Source: MWDV01 sp964634255 (lineage in GTDB: Bacteria; Verrucomicrobiota; Verrucomicrobiia; Limisphaerales; MWDV01). From it: 64,000 nucleotides of DNA. Below the pieces are notes generated by a model that searched no databases, was not told the DNA's origin, and was given only the letters and a program-made list of their open reading frames with translations. Position numbers and translations under genes: made by a program. Where the stretch lies: positions 1-64,000 of the forward strand of contig CAZWJC010000001.1 of assembly GCA_964634255.1 (NCBI GenBank). Direction: 5' to 3'. Positions 45,076-52,982 of this stretch are shown here, in pieces. The first letter of the stretch is position 1. Each line of letters begins with the position of its first letter.

Positions 45076-45631
45076 GCCAATCGCTCCTTTTCTTGCTGAT
45101 CATCTCCTCCACTTTCTTGCGAAGGGTCGGGTCAGCCTCAATTTGGTCCACAACCTTCTTAAAAGTCTCAAACGCTTCCTTTCCGCAAACGATTGACGGC
45201 ATGTATGGGTTGCCTTCGTCGTCAAACTCCGTCTGAATTTGCTCGAACAGTTGGATGAACACCTCTGGCGTTAGCGGTTTACCGCCAAGATTAACCGAGT
45301 TGCCGACGCTGCTGACGACTTGATCGACCTTCTCAAACATAGCCTTGCTCTGCTGGAAGTGCATTTGGTCTGCCTGCTGCTGAACCATGCGAGCGACATC
45401 TTCAGTTTTTGCGTTTTCGAGTTCCTTGACGTTGAGCTTCATTTCGCTCTTAAACGTCATGAATTTTGAGACATCGACTGAACCATCTTCACGCGCAATG
45501 CCCATCCTGTTTCCTTCAAAGAACCGACGCTTCGGAATTTGGGAGAAGAATCCACGGTTTGGCATCTTAGAGAACGACCGCAGCAAGAGCTTGCGGAGCA
45601 TTTCTTTACTTTCAGGATAATCAGGAAGCAT
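45041..45631 (-). CDS. partner protein of the nuclease-like gene, unknown function
   Basis: 196 residues, no recognised family. It is charged and mainly helical (KNVKELENAKTEDVARMVQQ-like helices, EKVDQVVSSVGNSVN, DEGNPYMPSIVCGKEAFETF, TLRKKVEEMISKKRSDWRDR). A short GNPYMPSIVCG loop in the middle is the most distinctive feature. It precedes and overlaps the nuclease-like gene by 35 bp, an arrangement typical of regulator/effector or sensor/effector pairs. Composition matches that gene and differs from the surroundings. ATG 45631 is the first start in frame, but the true start is uncertain. Confidence 0.65.
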   Translation of the reverse strand: MLPDYPESKEMLRKLLLRSFSKMPNRGFFSQIPKRRFFEGNRMGIAREDGSVDVSKFMTFKSEMKLNVKELENAKTEDVARMVQQQADQMHFQQSKAMFEKVDQVVSSVGNSVNLGGKPLTPEVFIQLFEQIQTEFDDEGNPYMPSIVCGKEAFETFKKVVDQIEADPTLRKKVEEMISKKRSDWRDRESRRKLVG

Positions 45632-45646
45632 TTCGCAATGCGGATT

Positions 45647-45895
45647 CTATTGACCGCTGAAAAGCTTTTCCACCTTCGCCTTCACGCTTTCATCCATCTT
45701 GATGAGCGGCGGCCAGGGGCGTTTGAAACCTTCGCCCGGAATCTTCTTCGTCGCGTCAATGCGGAGTTTGCTGCCGCTGGCGATTTCGCTGGTGGCGTGG
45801 TCGAGCACGTCGGACGGGCCTTTGTTGAAGATGCTGTCGCGTTGCGGATCGGTGTTGGGGCAGAGGCGAAAGAAAACTTCGCTGGTGTTGTACAT
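45647..45895 (-). pseudogene. truncated C-terminus of a UbiD-family decarboxylase
   Basis: 82 residues. NTDPQRDSIFNKGPSDVLDH followed by GSKLRIDATKKIPGEGF and RPWPPLIKMDESVKAKVEK matches the last ~80 residues of menaquinone-type UbiD decarboxylases, which are about 500-600 residues long. The match begins at the ATG-like codon at 45895, exactly where a 67-bp repeat (45895-45961) starts. The prenylated-FMN-binding and catalytic parts are absent, so this is a remnant left after recombination at the repeat. Confidence 0.75.
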
Positions 45896-45961
45896 GTTCT
45901 CTTCCTGGCTGCCATGCGTCGAATCCTCTCTCCGCCGCCGCCCCAAATCCAGCCCGGAATT
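45895..45961. repeat. 67-bp direct repeat, copy A
   Basis: Matches 46912-46978 with three substitutions. Begins TGTTCTCTTCCTGGC and ends CCAAATCCAGCCCGGAATTG. It abuts the UbiD remnant on one side and the toxin gene on the other. Confidence 0.9.
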
Positions 45962-45978
45962 GTTCGGCCCCCGAGTCG

Positions 45979-46275
45979 TTAACTCAGTCTCCGCGCCCAG
46001 TAGCCCGGTCTGCGGCTCAAGTGCGCCACCGCCACAATCCAGATGCGGTCAGGCTGGATTTCATAGACAACCCTGAAGGGAAACCGTTTGGTCGGGAAGC
46101 TCCGTGTGCCGTGGGAACCTAACTGACCCAATTCGGGCTGTGCCCGGACGAACTCCACGACCGCCTCGACTTCCGTCAGGAACTCGTCTCCCAACCCGGC
46201 CCTACGCCCGTCGTAAAACAGGGCCGAGTCAACGAGTTCTCGGGCGGCGAGCCGATGATAGACCACGCGCATCAT
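45979..46275 (-). CDS. type II toxin, RelE/ParE family
   Basis: 98 residues: VVYHRLAARELVDSALFYDGRR at the start, PELGQLGSHGTRSFPTKRFPFRVVYEI in the core and VAVAHLSRRPGYW near the end, the standard ParE/RelE fold pattern. RelE relatives cut mRNA on the ribosome and ParE relatives poison gyrase; the two cannot be told apart here. Its start overlaps the end of the upstream antitoxin-like gene by 47 bp. Confidence 0.87.
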   Translation of the reverse strand: MMRVVYHRLAARELVDSALFYDGRRAGLGDEFLTEVEAVVEFVRAQPELGQLGSHGTRSFPTKRFPFRVVYEIQPDRIWIVAVAHLSRRPGYWARRLS

Positions 46276-46501
46276 GGAGCGTTCGACGAGCCTCGGTCAT
46301 TGCTTCCTCCGCCGGTATTCCTTCGACACGCCCAGCGCGAATGTCCTTCACCCGCGCCCCGATTTCATCATCCCAAGCCGCTTTAATATCCGGCGTGGCA
46401 AAGCCTTCGACGCTGGCGACCAATTCCTCGGCAAGTTCAATCCGACGTCGGGCCGGCCATTTCATCACCTGCTTCGCGAGCGTTTCCTGAGCGGTCGTCA
46501 T
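46229..46501 (-). CDS. addiction-module antitoxin (putative), pairs with the adjacent toxin
   Basis: 90 residues from ATG 46501, with MTTAQETLAKQVMKWPARRR then IELAEELVASVEGFATPDIKAAW, the helical pattern of small addiction-module antitoxins whose gene precedes a RelE/ParE toxin. The reading overlaps the toxin start by 47 bp; the end may be degenerate (GLSSARRPRTR). ATG 46501 is preferred to the earlier codon at 46558. Confidence 0.75.
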   Translation of the reverse strand: MTTAQETLAKQVMKWPARRRIELAEELVASVEGFATPDIKAAWDDEIGARVKDIRAGRVEGIPAEEAMTEARRTLHDARGLSSARRPRTR

Positions 46502-46562
46502 GGGTGGATTGTCGAGCAGGGTTGGAGGTTTGGCAAGGGGGCAGCGAATCCCGCGCATTCGT

Positions 46563-46817
46563 TCACGGCTTGCCTTGCGTGCGCTTGGCGATGAGTTGAC
46601 GGACCCGCCCGGCGTCTTGCTTCGTCCAAGGAGTGGCCGGCCCCGTGAAGCCCTTCTCGATCTCCTCCCGCAGCCAGGTCAGGCGTTGCTGTCGTTCATC
46701 ATCCGCTTCCAGCCGGCGCAGACCGTCCCGGACGACTTCTTCGGCGGAGCCGTACGCCCCACTCTTGACCTTGCGGGAGATGAAGCGCTCATGACGCGGT
46801 GTGAGAACGATGTTCAT
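46563..46817 (-). CDS. ParD-like antitoxin without its toxin
   Basis: 84 residues. NIVLTPRHERFISRKVKSG, YGSAEEVVRDGLRRLEADDE match the ribbon-helix-helix ParD/CC2985-type antitoxins, with a divergent tail. No ParE follows directly; the next gene, 61 bp downstream, is another antitoxin. This looks like a residual half of a second module. Confidence 0.85.
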   Translation of the reverse strand: MNIVLTPRHERFISRKVKSGAYGSAEEVVRDGLRRLEADDERQQRLTWLREEIEKGFTGPATPWTKQDAGRVRQLIAKRTQGKP

Positions 46818-46911
46818 ACGGCAAAGGTGTTGCCACCCAGCCGATGGGTTGTCAATCCGGTTCAGCGATTTCCTCCGGGGTCATCCCGCGGTCCTCGCTA
46901 CCTGTTTCGGG

Positions 46912-46978
46912 TGTTCTCTTCCTGGCGGCCATGCGTCGCATCCTCTTTCCGCCGCCGCCCCAAATCCAGCCCGGAATT
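46912..46978. repeat. 67-bp direct repeat, copy B
   Basis: Same orientation as copy A (45895-45961), three mismatches in 67. The two copies bracket the three toxin-antitoxin genes. Confidence 0.9.
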
Positions 46979-46994
46979 GGCCGCGCCGCTTAGC

Positions 46995-47116
46995 CTCACG
47001 CGAAGCGTCTTGGACTGCGGCCGCCCTCTGCCGCTTTCACCTCGCAACGCACACCGCAGAACCGACCGCCACGCCAAAGCGCCGGAGGGCCGGCGCACTC
47101 CAAAACGCTGGTGCGT
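46995..47116. repeat. long REP-type palindrome, upstream of RAYT
   Basis: Outer arms AGCGTCTTGGACTGCG (from 47005) and CGCACTCCAAAACGCT (to about 47110) pair at 14 of 16 positions. Inside are GCCG-rich hairpins including GCGCCGG (47079-47085) / CCGGCGC. A second copy follows the RAYT gene (47820-47953), in the same orientation. Confidence 0.85.
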
Positions 47117-47239
47117 TGAACTGAGTACTGACTGGCATATCAGTGCCCAGTGGCCAATACGGCGTGGAACCATTCTCTCCATCAGGTGAGTCTCAACTTC
47201 TGGCTTCCCACGCAGGCCTGCGCGCGGCATTGTCGCGTT

Positions 47240-47818
47240 ATGCCAGCGCCCAAGACACCTTGGCCTCACGCACCAACACACCGACTCTCCGATCGCGGCA
47301 CTTACTTCGTCACCGCCTCCACTTATCGAAAGGCGCACCATTTTCGCGGCGCAGCACGACTGCGCGTTCTGCACCGTGGCTTACTGACCGTGGCGCGACA
47401 GTTCGCCTGGCAACTGGAGGCTTGGGCTGTTTTCTCCAATCACTACCACTTTGTCGGCCATTCGCCTGCGGATGCGCCTGATGCTTCCAGTTTGAGTGCC
47501 ATGCTCAGCGTGTTGCACGTGAAGACTGCCGAGTGGGTCAACAAGCTGGACACCACTCCGGGCCGGCAGGTCTGGTTCAACTACCGTGAGACCAAACTCA
47601 CCCATCAGCGCTCGTATCTGGCGCGGTTGAACTACGTGCATCAGAACGCTGTGAAACATGGCTTGGTGCCAGTGGCATGCCAATACCCGTGGTGCTCGGC
47701 GGCGTGGTTTGAACGCGTTGCTTCGCCCGCCATGGTGAACTCCATCTACCGGTTCAAGATAGATCACGTGTCGATCGAGGATGACTTCGCGCCGGATTCT
47801 GACTGGCAACCGAGGTGA
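47240..47818 (+). CDS. REP-associated tyrosine transposase (RAYT)
   Basis: 192 residues. The HUH motif is HYH in SNHYHFVGHSP, and the catalytic tyrosine is in LNYVHQNAVKHGLVPVACQY, followed by PWCSAAWF; these are the hallmarks of RAYT/Y1 transposases. RAYTs nick single-stranded REP palindromes and are thought to spread them. Two long palindromes flank the gene, the second starting 2 bp after its stop. ATG 47240 gives the family start (PTHRLSDRGTYFVTASTYRK). Predicted to be intact, so it is a candidate for current repeat mobility. Confidence 0.9.
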   Translation: MPAPKTPWPHAPTHRLSDRGTYFVTASTYRKAHHFRGAARLRVLHRGLLTVARQFAWQLEAWAVFSNHYHFVGHSPADAPDASSLSAMLSVLHVKTAEWVNKLDTTPGRQVWFNYRETKLTHQRSYLARLNYVHQNAVKHGLVPVACQYPWCSAAWFERVASPAMVNSIYRFKIDHVSIEDDFAPDSDWQPR

Positions 47819-47819
47819 A

Positions 47820-47953
47820 CTCACGCGAAGCGTCTCGGAGTGCGGCAGCCCCCTGCCGCTTTCGGCCTGGCGCGCGTGGTCACTGAATCGCGCACCTTCG
47901 CCGCCTCACCTTAAAGCGCCGGAGGACCGGCGCACTCCACGACGCTGGCGCGC
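47820..47953. repeat. long REP-type palindrome, downstream of RAYT
   Basis: Starts 2 bp after the RAYT stop. Arms AGCGTCTCGGAGTGCG and CGCACTCCACGACGCT pair at 14 of 16 positions. Inner hairpins: GCGGCAG/CTGCCGC and GCGCCGG/CCGGCGC. It differs from the upstream copy mainly by a short insertion of about 12 bp. Confidence 0.88.
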
Positions 47954-48239
47954 ACTTCGGAACCAGCGGAGTCCCTGGGCCTTGCTTCCTTGCGCGCCGC
48001 TTCAGCCAATCCGCTCTTCGGCGTCTGCTTGCGGTCGTTCCCCATCCGCCCTTCCCGGTCGCGGGATAGGAATGGAATTGAGGTGGCGAGCCTTCTCGCG
48101 ACGCTCCATGGCGCATGGCATGCCTCGCGCATATTCGGAACAGTTGCGGGCTGGAGTCAACCGAAGCTTGCCTGCGGGAGTCGCCGCCGCTTACTCTGCT
48201 GTCGGGCCGCAGCCGGGGACGCCCCCGCGGCCCGATCGC
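47954..48239. other. 286-bp gap between repeat and small membrane protein
   Basis: No gene, hairpin or repeat recognised beyond the end of the palindrome. GC-rich; it must contain the promoter of the small membrane protein at 48240. Confidence 0.4.
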
Positions 48240-48428
48240 ATGTTACCCTTTTTGAGGTCCAAGCAGAAGCGGGAGCACCAGCGGTTTTACCTTCTGCCGG
48301 GAATGGGCGGACGGGCATATCACCGCAAGCAACGGCGCTTTGGCATTGCCGCGATCATCGTGGGCCTGCTGGCCTCGGCCGCGCTGGCTGCCGCGATGTA
48401 CTTCATCAATACCCGGATGGGGAAATAA
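48240..48428 (+). CDS. small single-pass membrane protein, 62 residues
   Basis: A basic N-terminus (LPFLRSKQKREHQRFYLLPG ... AYHRKQRRF) is followed by one transmembrane helix (IAAIIVGLLASAALAAAMYFI) and a short tail. A purine-rich stretch lies upstream but no strong ribosome site is apparent. The clean positive-inside pattern supports a real gene, although it is too short for strong proof. It sits between the RAYT unit and the convergent adenine deaminase. Confidence 0.55.
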   Translation: MLPFLRSKQKREHQRFYLLPGMGGRAYHRKQRRFGIAAIIVGLLASAALAAAMYFINTRMGK

Positions 48429-48447
48429 TCCGGCAGCAGGTCTTCGG

Positions 48448-50154
48448 TCAGACAAAGAGGCTTGTCCGCCGCAGGTTCACGGCGTCAATCAATCCCTGGT
48501 CCGTCAGCTTCAATTCCGGGATCGGCGACAGGCTCAGGAAGGAGAGTGTCATGAATGGCGCGGCCAGGTCGCAGCCCAACGCCTGCGCCGCCGTGTTCAA
48601 TCCTTCCATGCGGCTGATAACTTCCTCCAGCGGCCGGTCAGAAACCAAGCCCGCGATGGGCAAACCCAGTTCCGCCACCACCCGCCCCTCCCGCACCACC
48701 ACCTGTCCGCCCTGCAATTGGTCGAGTGCTTCGATGGCGCAGATGATGTCCGCATCGTCCACGCCGACCACGACCACATTGTGCGCGTCGTGCGCCACCG
48801 TCGAGCCGAGCGCGCCCTTCTTGAGGTTGAAACCGCGCACGAAACCCACGCCCACGTTCCCGGTGGCGCGATGGCGCTCAACGACCACCAGCTTCAGTAT
48901 GTCGCGCTCCACATCCGTCACCACCTTGCCGCCGGTCGTTTTCGGCGAGACGAGCGCCTGTTTCGTAATGATCTGCTCGGGCACAATCTCGATCACACGA
49001 ATCTGGCCGGTCGTGCGGGCCGCAACTTCCAGATCGGTGGGCCGGTAGCGGAGGTTCATGGTGCTGCGGGGTAACGGCACGGGCGGCGGCGGCGGCGCCA
49101 GGTGCATGCCGTTCTCCGCCACCAGAAGACCCTTCTTCCAGGTCTGGCGGATGCGAAACGCCTTCGGATCGTCGAACACGATGAAGTCCGCCCAATTGCG
49201 CGGGGCGATCGCGCCATAGTTGCGGAGGCAGTAATGGCGTGCCGTGTTGATGGTGGCCATTTGCAGGGCGGAAATCAGCGGCAAGCCGCGCTCGACCGCC
49301 TTGCGCACGGCGTGGTCAATGTGGCCCTCCTTGACGAGGTCGCTGGCCAGCTTGTCGTCTGTGGCGAAAGAGCAGTTGGCCGCGTTGTGCGGGTTGATCA
49401 GCGGGAGGAGCGCGGCGAGATTTCGCTCCGTGCTGCCTTCGCGCAGGAGGATGTGCATGCCGAGCCGAAGCTTCTCCGCGGCTTCGTCAAGCTCGGTGGA
49501 TTCGTGATCCGAGCGCACGCCGGCGAGCACGTAGGCATTCAAGTTCTTGCCGCGCAAACCCGGCGCGTGGCCGTCAATCGCCTTCCCTTTGCCCGCCTTG
49601 ATCTTCGCCAGCTCGGTTTCGTGGCCGAGATAGACGCCGGGATAGTTCATCAGCTCGGCGATGCCTGCGATGCGTTCGTCGGCAATCATCAGGCGCAAAT
49701 CGTCCGGCGTGATGCGCGCGCCCGCGGTTTCCAGCGGCGTGGCCGGAACGCAGCTTGGCAGCATGATGAAGAAATCCACGGGCAGGTGCTTGCTCGATTC
49801 CAGCACATAGCGGATGCCGTCCAGGCCCAGCACGTTGGCGTATTCGTGCGGGTCAATCACGGCCACGCCCGTGCCGTGCGGCACGACCGCACGCACAAAC
49901 TCAGCCGCGGTAAGCATCGAGCTTTCGATGTGGAAGTGCCCGTCAATCAAACTCGGCGCGAGGTGCGCTCCGGCCAGGTCCACGACCTTCTTCGCCTCGT
50001 AATCGCCGAAGCCGACGACGCGGCCATCGTCCACGGCGATATTCGCGGGGTGGATTTCGCCACTCAGGACGTTGACGAGGCGGGCGTTCTTGAGCAGTAA
50101 TTCCGCCGGCTTCTCCCCGCGGGCGATGCTGAGCTTCTGCTGGACGTTGCGCAT
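48448..50154 (-). CDS. ade: adenine deaminase
   Basis: 568 residues. Amidohydrolase metal site: LIDGHFHIESSML with VIDPHEYANVLG, then INPHNAANCSFATDDKL and ATINTARHYCLRNYGAIAPRNWADF. The C-terminal domain carries VAHDAHNVVVVGVDD. The enzyme converts adenine to hypoxanthine and ammonia. ATG 50154 starts the conserved N-terminus; a longer frame to 51408 belongs to the permease in another frame. The permease gene ends 17 bp upstream, so this is a two-gene purine salvage operon. Confidence 0.94.
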   Translation of the reverse strand: MRNVQQKLSIARGEKPAELLLKNARLVNVLSGEIHPANIAVDDGRVVGFGDYEAKKVVDLAGAHLAPSLIDGHFHIESSMLTAAEFVRAVVPHGTGVAVIDPHEYANVLGLDGIRYVLESSKHLPVDFFIMLPSCVPATPLETAGARITPDDLRLMIADERIAGIAELMNYPGVYLGHETELAKIKAGKGKAIDGHAPGLRGKNLNAYVLAGVRSDHESTELDEAAEKLRLGMHILLREGSTERNLAALLPLINPHNAANCSFATDDKLASDLVKEGHIDHAVRKAVERGLPLISALQMATINTARHYCLRNYGAIAPRNWADFIVFDDPKAFRIRQTWKKGLLVAENGMHLAPPPPPVPLPRSTMNLRYRPTDLEVAARTTGQIRVIEIVPEQIITKQALVSPKTTGGKVVTDVERDILKLVVVERHRATGNVGVGFVRGFNLKKGALGSTVAHDAHNVVVVGVDDADIICAIEALDQLQGGQVVVREGRVVAELGLPIAGLVSDRPLEEVISRMEGLNTAAQALGCDLAAPFMTLSFLSLSPIPELKLTDQGLIDAVNLRRTSLFV

Positions 50155-50171
50155 GGTTGGTAGGCGTGAAC

Positions 50172-51587
50172 CTAACCCATGCGGCTGCGAACGAAAACGA
50201 AATATGCCAGCAACACGACCGCCAGCAGATAGGTGAGCCAGCCCACGCCACGCCCCCGGCCGGCCAGCAGCTTGATCAGCGGATACGCGATGAACCCCAG
50301 CGCCAGCCCGTCGGCGATGGAGAATGACAGGGGGATGCCGATCAACACCAGGAAGGCGGGCACTGCTTCGGTCGCGTCGTTCCATTCGATCCGGGCGACG
50401 TTTTGCATCATCAGCGCGCCGACGATCACCAACGCCGGGGCGGTGATGGGTGGGTAGCTGCCGACCATCGCAATCACCGGCCCGAAGAACAACGCAAGCA
50501 GGAACAACAACGCCACCACCAATCCGGTCAACCCTGTGCGCCCGCCTTGTTCCACGCCGGCGGCGCTCTCGATGAAGCTCGTCACCGTGCTCGTCCCCAT
50601 GGCCGCGCCCGCCACCGTGCCGACCGCGTCCGACACCATCGCTTGCCGGGCACGCGGCAGGCGGTTGTCGCGCATGAACCCAGCCTGCTCGCACACGCCG
50701 ATGAGTGTGCCGATGGCATCGAACATCAGCATGAATAGGAACACAAAGATGAAGGGGAGCATCTTCGGCGAAACGGCGCCGGCGAGGTCCATTTGCAGGA
50801 ACGTCGGGGCGAGCGACGGCGGCGCGGCAACCAGCGCGGAGGCAAATTGAAACTGCGTGGCCAGCTTGGATTCGGCGATGAGCGGCGACTGGGTGAAGGC
50901 CTCCGGCAGGTTCAGCACGGCTGCTTTGAAAACCACTGCGGCCAGCGTGGCCGCAACCATGCCCCACAGGATCGAGCCGCGCACCCGGCGCGCGTGTAGG
51001 ACCGCGGTCGTCATCAGGCCGAAAAAGAAAATCAGCAGGTCCGGCGAGGCGAAGTGCGGGTTGAGCTTCACCGCCGTGCCTGGGTCTTTCAAGATGAGTC
51101 CCGCGTTCTGCAGGCCGATGAAGGCAATGAACAGCCCGATGCCGCCGGCGATGCCATGTTTGAGGCTTGGGCTGACCGCATTGAAAACCAATTCGCGCAC
51201 GCCCACGAGAGACAAGATCAGGAATAGCAGGCCCGAGATGAAGACCGCTCCCAGCGCCACCTGCCAGGGATTTGTGAAACCCGCGGCTGCGGCCGCCGGT
51301 ACGGCGGAGAAGACAAAGAAGAAGTTCTCCCCCATGCCGGGCGCCTGGGCGATGGGATAGCGCGCGAGCAGCGCCATCAGGACGGTGGCCAGCGCGGCCG
51401 AAAGGCACGTTGCGGCCATCACCGCGCCGAAATCCATGCCCGTTTCCCGGCCGAACATCTTCCCGGAAAGCACCGCGGGCTGAACCACGATGATGTAGGC
51501 CATCGTCAGGAAAGTGGTGACTCCCGCCAGTGCCTCAGTGCGCACGGTGGTGCCGTTTTCCGCGAGACGAAAGAAGCGATCTAACAT
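50172..51587 (-). CDS. adenine/guanine/hypoxanthine permease, AzgA family
   Basis: 471 residues with about 12-14 transmembrane helices. Family segments: RTEALAGVTTFLTMAYIIVV at the start, APGMGENFFFVF, DAIGTLIGVCEQAGFM and AGAAMGTSTVTSFIESAAGV. AzgA carriers are proton-coupled purine importers of the NCS2-related AzgA group. It lies directly upstream of adenine deaminase, so import and deamination of adenine are likely coupled. The AzgA-typical SAAGVEQGGRTGLTG motif follows the TM8 helix. Confidence 0.93.
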   Translation of the reverse strand: MLDRFFRLAENGTTVRTEALAGVTTFLTMAYIIVVQPAVLSGKMFGRETGMDFGAVMAATCLSAALATVLMALLARYPIAQAPGMGENFFFVFSAVPAAAAAGFTNPWQVALGAVFISGLLFLILSLVGVRELVFNAVSPSLKHGIAGGIGLFIAFIGLQNAGLILKDPGTAVKLNPHFASPDLLIFFFGLMTTAVLHARRVRGSILWGMVAATLAAVVFKAAVLNLPEAFTQSPLIAESKLATQFQFASALVAAPPSLAPTFLQMDLAGAVSPKMLPFIFVFLFMLMFDAIGTLIGVCEQAGFMRDNRLPRARQAMVSDAVGTVAGAAMGTSTVTSFIESAAGVEQGGRTGLTGLVVALLFLLALFFGPVIAMVGSYPPITAPALVIVGALMMQNVARIEWNDATEAVPAFLVLIGIPLSFSIADGLALGFIAYPLIKLLAGRGRGVGWLTYLLAVVLLAYFVFVRSRMG

Positions 51588-51716
51588 AGTCGGCGAAAGC
51601 GCGGCAATTGTTTATTCTGTCGGTGACTGCTGTTTGGAGACGTTTAAGAACTCACGAACGTGAATCAAGTCGAGCGGTCAAGCGATTCTGTAATCCGACG
51701 CGTCGCTATGACTTGG

Positions 51717-52091
51717 TCATAGACGGTGCGTACTCCACCGCGCCGAACCTGAGCCCCGTGGCAACCGAATCTCCCAACATGACCCGTTGGTAGTTACGGT
51801 CAGGATTTCCAGATCCTGCTCAGCCTGTGACAACGCTCCTGCGTGGAACAAGTTTGTCATGTAAGCAGCTCTCTCAGTGAGATCATACTCGAATGAACCT
51901 GTGCCGGTGTTTGCGTCCAGGTCGTTGCGTTCCTCGATAGCCCGAGCTGATGCTGGCAACATTGGTGGCAGCCACCCTCGATCAAACGCCCGTCGCGACT
52001 TCGCCTCCTCCAAAGTTGCGAAATGAGTCGTGACCACATCCCGGCACCCCGTTAATACCAGCGCAGCGAATATGGCAAGAGTGCGTTGCAT
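51717..52091 (-). CDS. small lipoprotein of unknown function
   Basis: 124 residues. A lipobox LVLTGC with Cys16 follows a short hydrophobic leader, so membrane anchoring by lipidation is predicted. The mature part (TTHFATLEEAKSRRAFDRGWLP) recalls small lipoproteins whose N-terminal FATLEEAxxxxAxxRGWLP repeats, but no function is known. It ends near a gap with no other gene. Next gene 55 bp upstream on the same strand is the GAF protein. Confidence 0.7.
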   Translation of the reverse strand: MQRTLAIFAALVLTGCRDVVTTHFATLEEAKSRRAFDRGWLPPMLPASARAIEERNDLDANTGTGSFEYDLTERAAYMTNLFHAGALSQAEQDLEILTVTTNGSCWEIRLPRGSGSARWSTHRL

Positions 52092-52146
52092 GCTGCCTCG
52101 AACGATTAGGCGTCCATGTCCGAACCGGCACTCGTAATTGGCGCGA

Positions 52147-52797
52147 TCACCGCGGCTTGGCCTGCTTGAGCGACTTGCGAGCAGGCGGAGCCGGCTTCCG
52201 GGCTTTGACTTGCTGCAATTGCCCGCGAGCGGCGGCGAGTTGCACCTGCACCCGCTCGAGTTCGCGATTCAACTGCGCACCGGACCGCCGGGCGGTGGCG
52301 AGTTCGCGCGCGTGTCGGCGAAGTTCGAGCTGGGTGACGACGTGCCGGGCCAGCACCCGCAACGCCTGGCATTGGTCGGGAGTCAACTGGCGCGGCATCC
52401 GGTCAATCACACACAACGTCCCGAGCGCGTAGCCGTCCGGTGTCACCAGCGGCGCGCCGGCGTAAAACCGGATCTTCGGATCGGAGGTGACCAGTGGACT
52501 TTTGGCAAACCGCGGATCGAGCGTCGCGTCAGGAATGATAAAGAGGTCTTCCTGCAAGATGGCGTGGGCGCAGAAGGAGATGTCCCGGGCAGTTTCGGTC
52601 TGGCGCACCCCCACCCGGGCCTTGAACCATTGCCGGTTTTCGTCCACCAGCGAGATGAGGGCGATGGGCGCGCCGCAAATCCGGGCGGCCAGCTCGGTGA
52701 GATCGTCGAACACTTCCTCCGGGACGGTATCGAGCACGTCGTATTGCCAGAGGACCTTGAGTCGCTGTTTCTCGTTCTTAGGCACAGGTGTAATCAT
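52147..52797 (-). CDS. GAF-domain sensor protein
   Basis: 216 residues. Residues about 10-170 form a GAF domain of the FhlA/phytochrome-adjacent type: DLTELAARICGAPIALISLVDE, QWFKARVGV, SFCAHAIL, DPKIRFYAGAPLVTPDGYALGTLCVID. The C-terminal ~45 residues are coiled coil with a basic Pro/Lys tail (KARKPAPPARKSLKQAKPR). No output domain follows, so it probably acts with a partner such as a kinase or diguanylate cyclase encoded elsewhere. The neighbours are a lipoprotein and, divergently, a glycosyltransferase. Confidence 0.88.
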   Translation of the reverse strand: MITPVPKNEKQRLKVLWQYDVLDTVPEEVFDDLTELAARICGAPIALISLVDENRQWFKARVGVRQTETARDISFCAHAILQEDLFIIPDATLDPRFAKSPLVTSDPKIRFYAGAPLVTPDGYALGTLCVIDRMPRQLTPDQCQALRVLARHVVTQLELRRHARELATARRSGAQLNRELERVQVQLAAARGQLQQVKARKPAPPARKSLKQAKPR

Positions 52798-52982
52798 GGT
52801 TAATCCACGGATCAGCGCGGCTCACCGTAGGGATTCCGACCGCCGAAACCAAGCTCTTTTGCGGGGGACCGCGTCGTGCCTCAGTTCTCCGCAGTAGGCA
52901 GGGCGCGACCAGCGGCTCGTTGATGAAAACTCGCCGCGCGTGAGACCGGCCGGGTCCTGCGGGAAATCACTTCCCTGCGGGG

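Larger units (their letters stand above)
46818..47239. other. 422-bp intergenic region made mostly of repeats
   Basis: It contains the 67-bp repeat copy B (46912-46978) and the first long palindrome (46995-47116). The remainder, about 47117-47239, carries an ACTGAGTACTGAC-like stretch and leads into the RAYT gene. No gene seen. Confidence 0.6.

Noticed and set aside
47880..48116. Minus-strand frame across the second REP palindrome
   Set aside because: It is the reverse reading of the repeat; similar spurious frames recur wherever this repeat occurs.
50155..51408. Long upstream extension of the adenine deaminase frame
   Set aside because: This is a shadow of the permease on the same strand; the deaminase begins at its conserved N-terminus at 50154.
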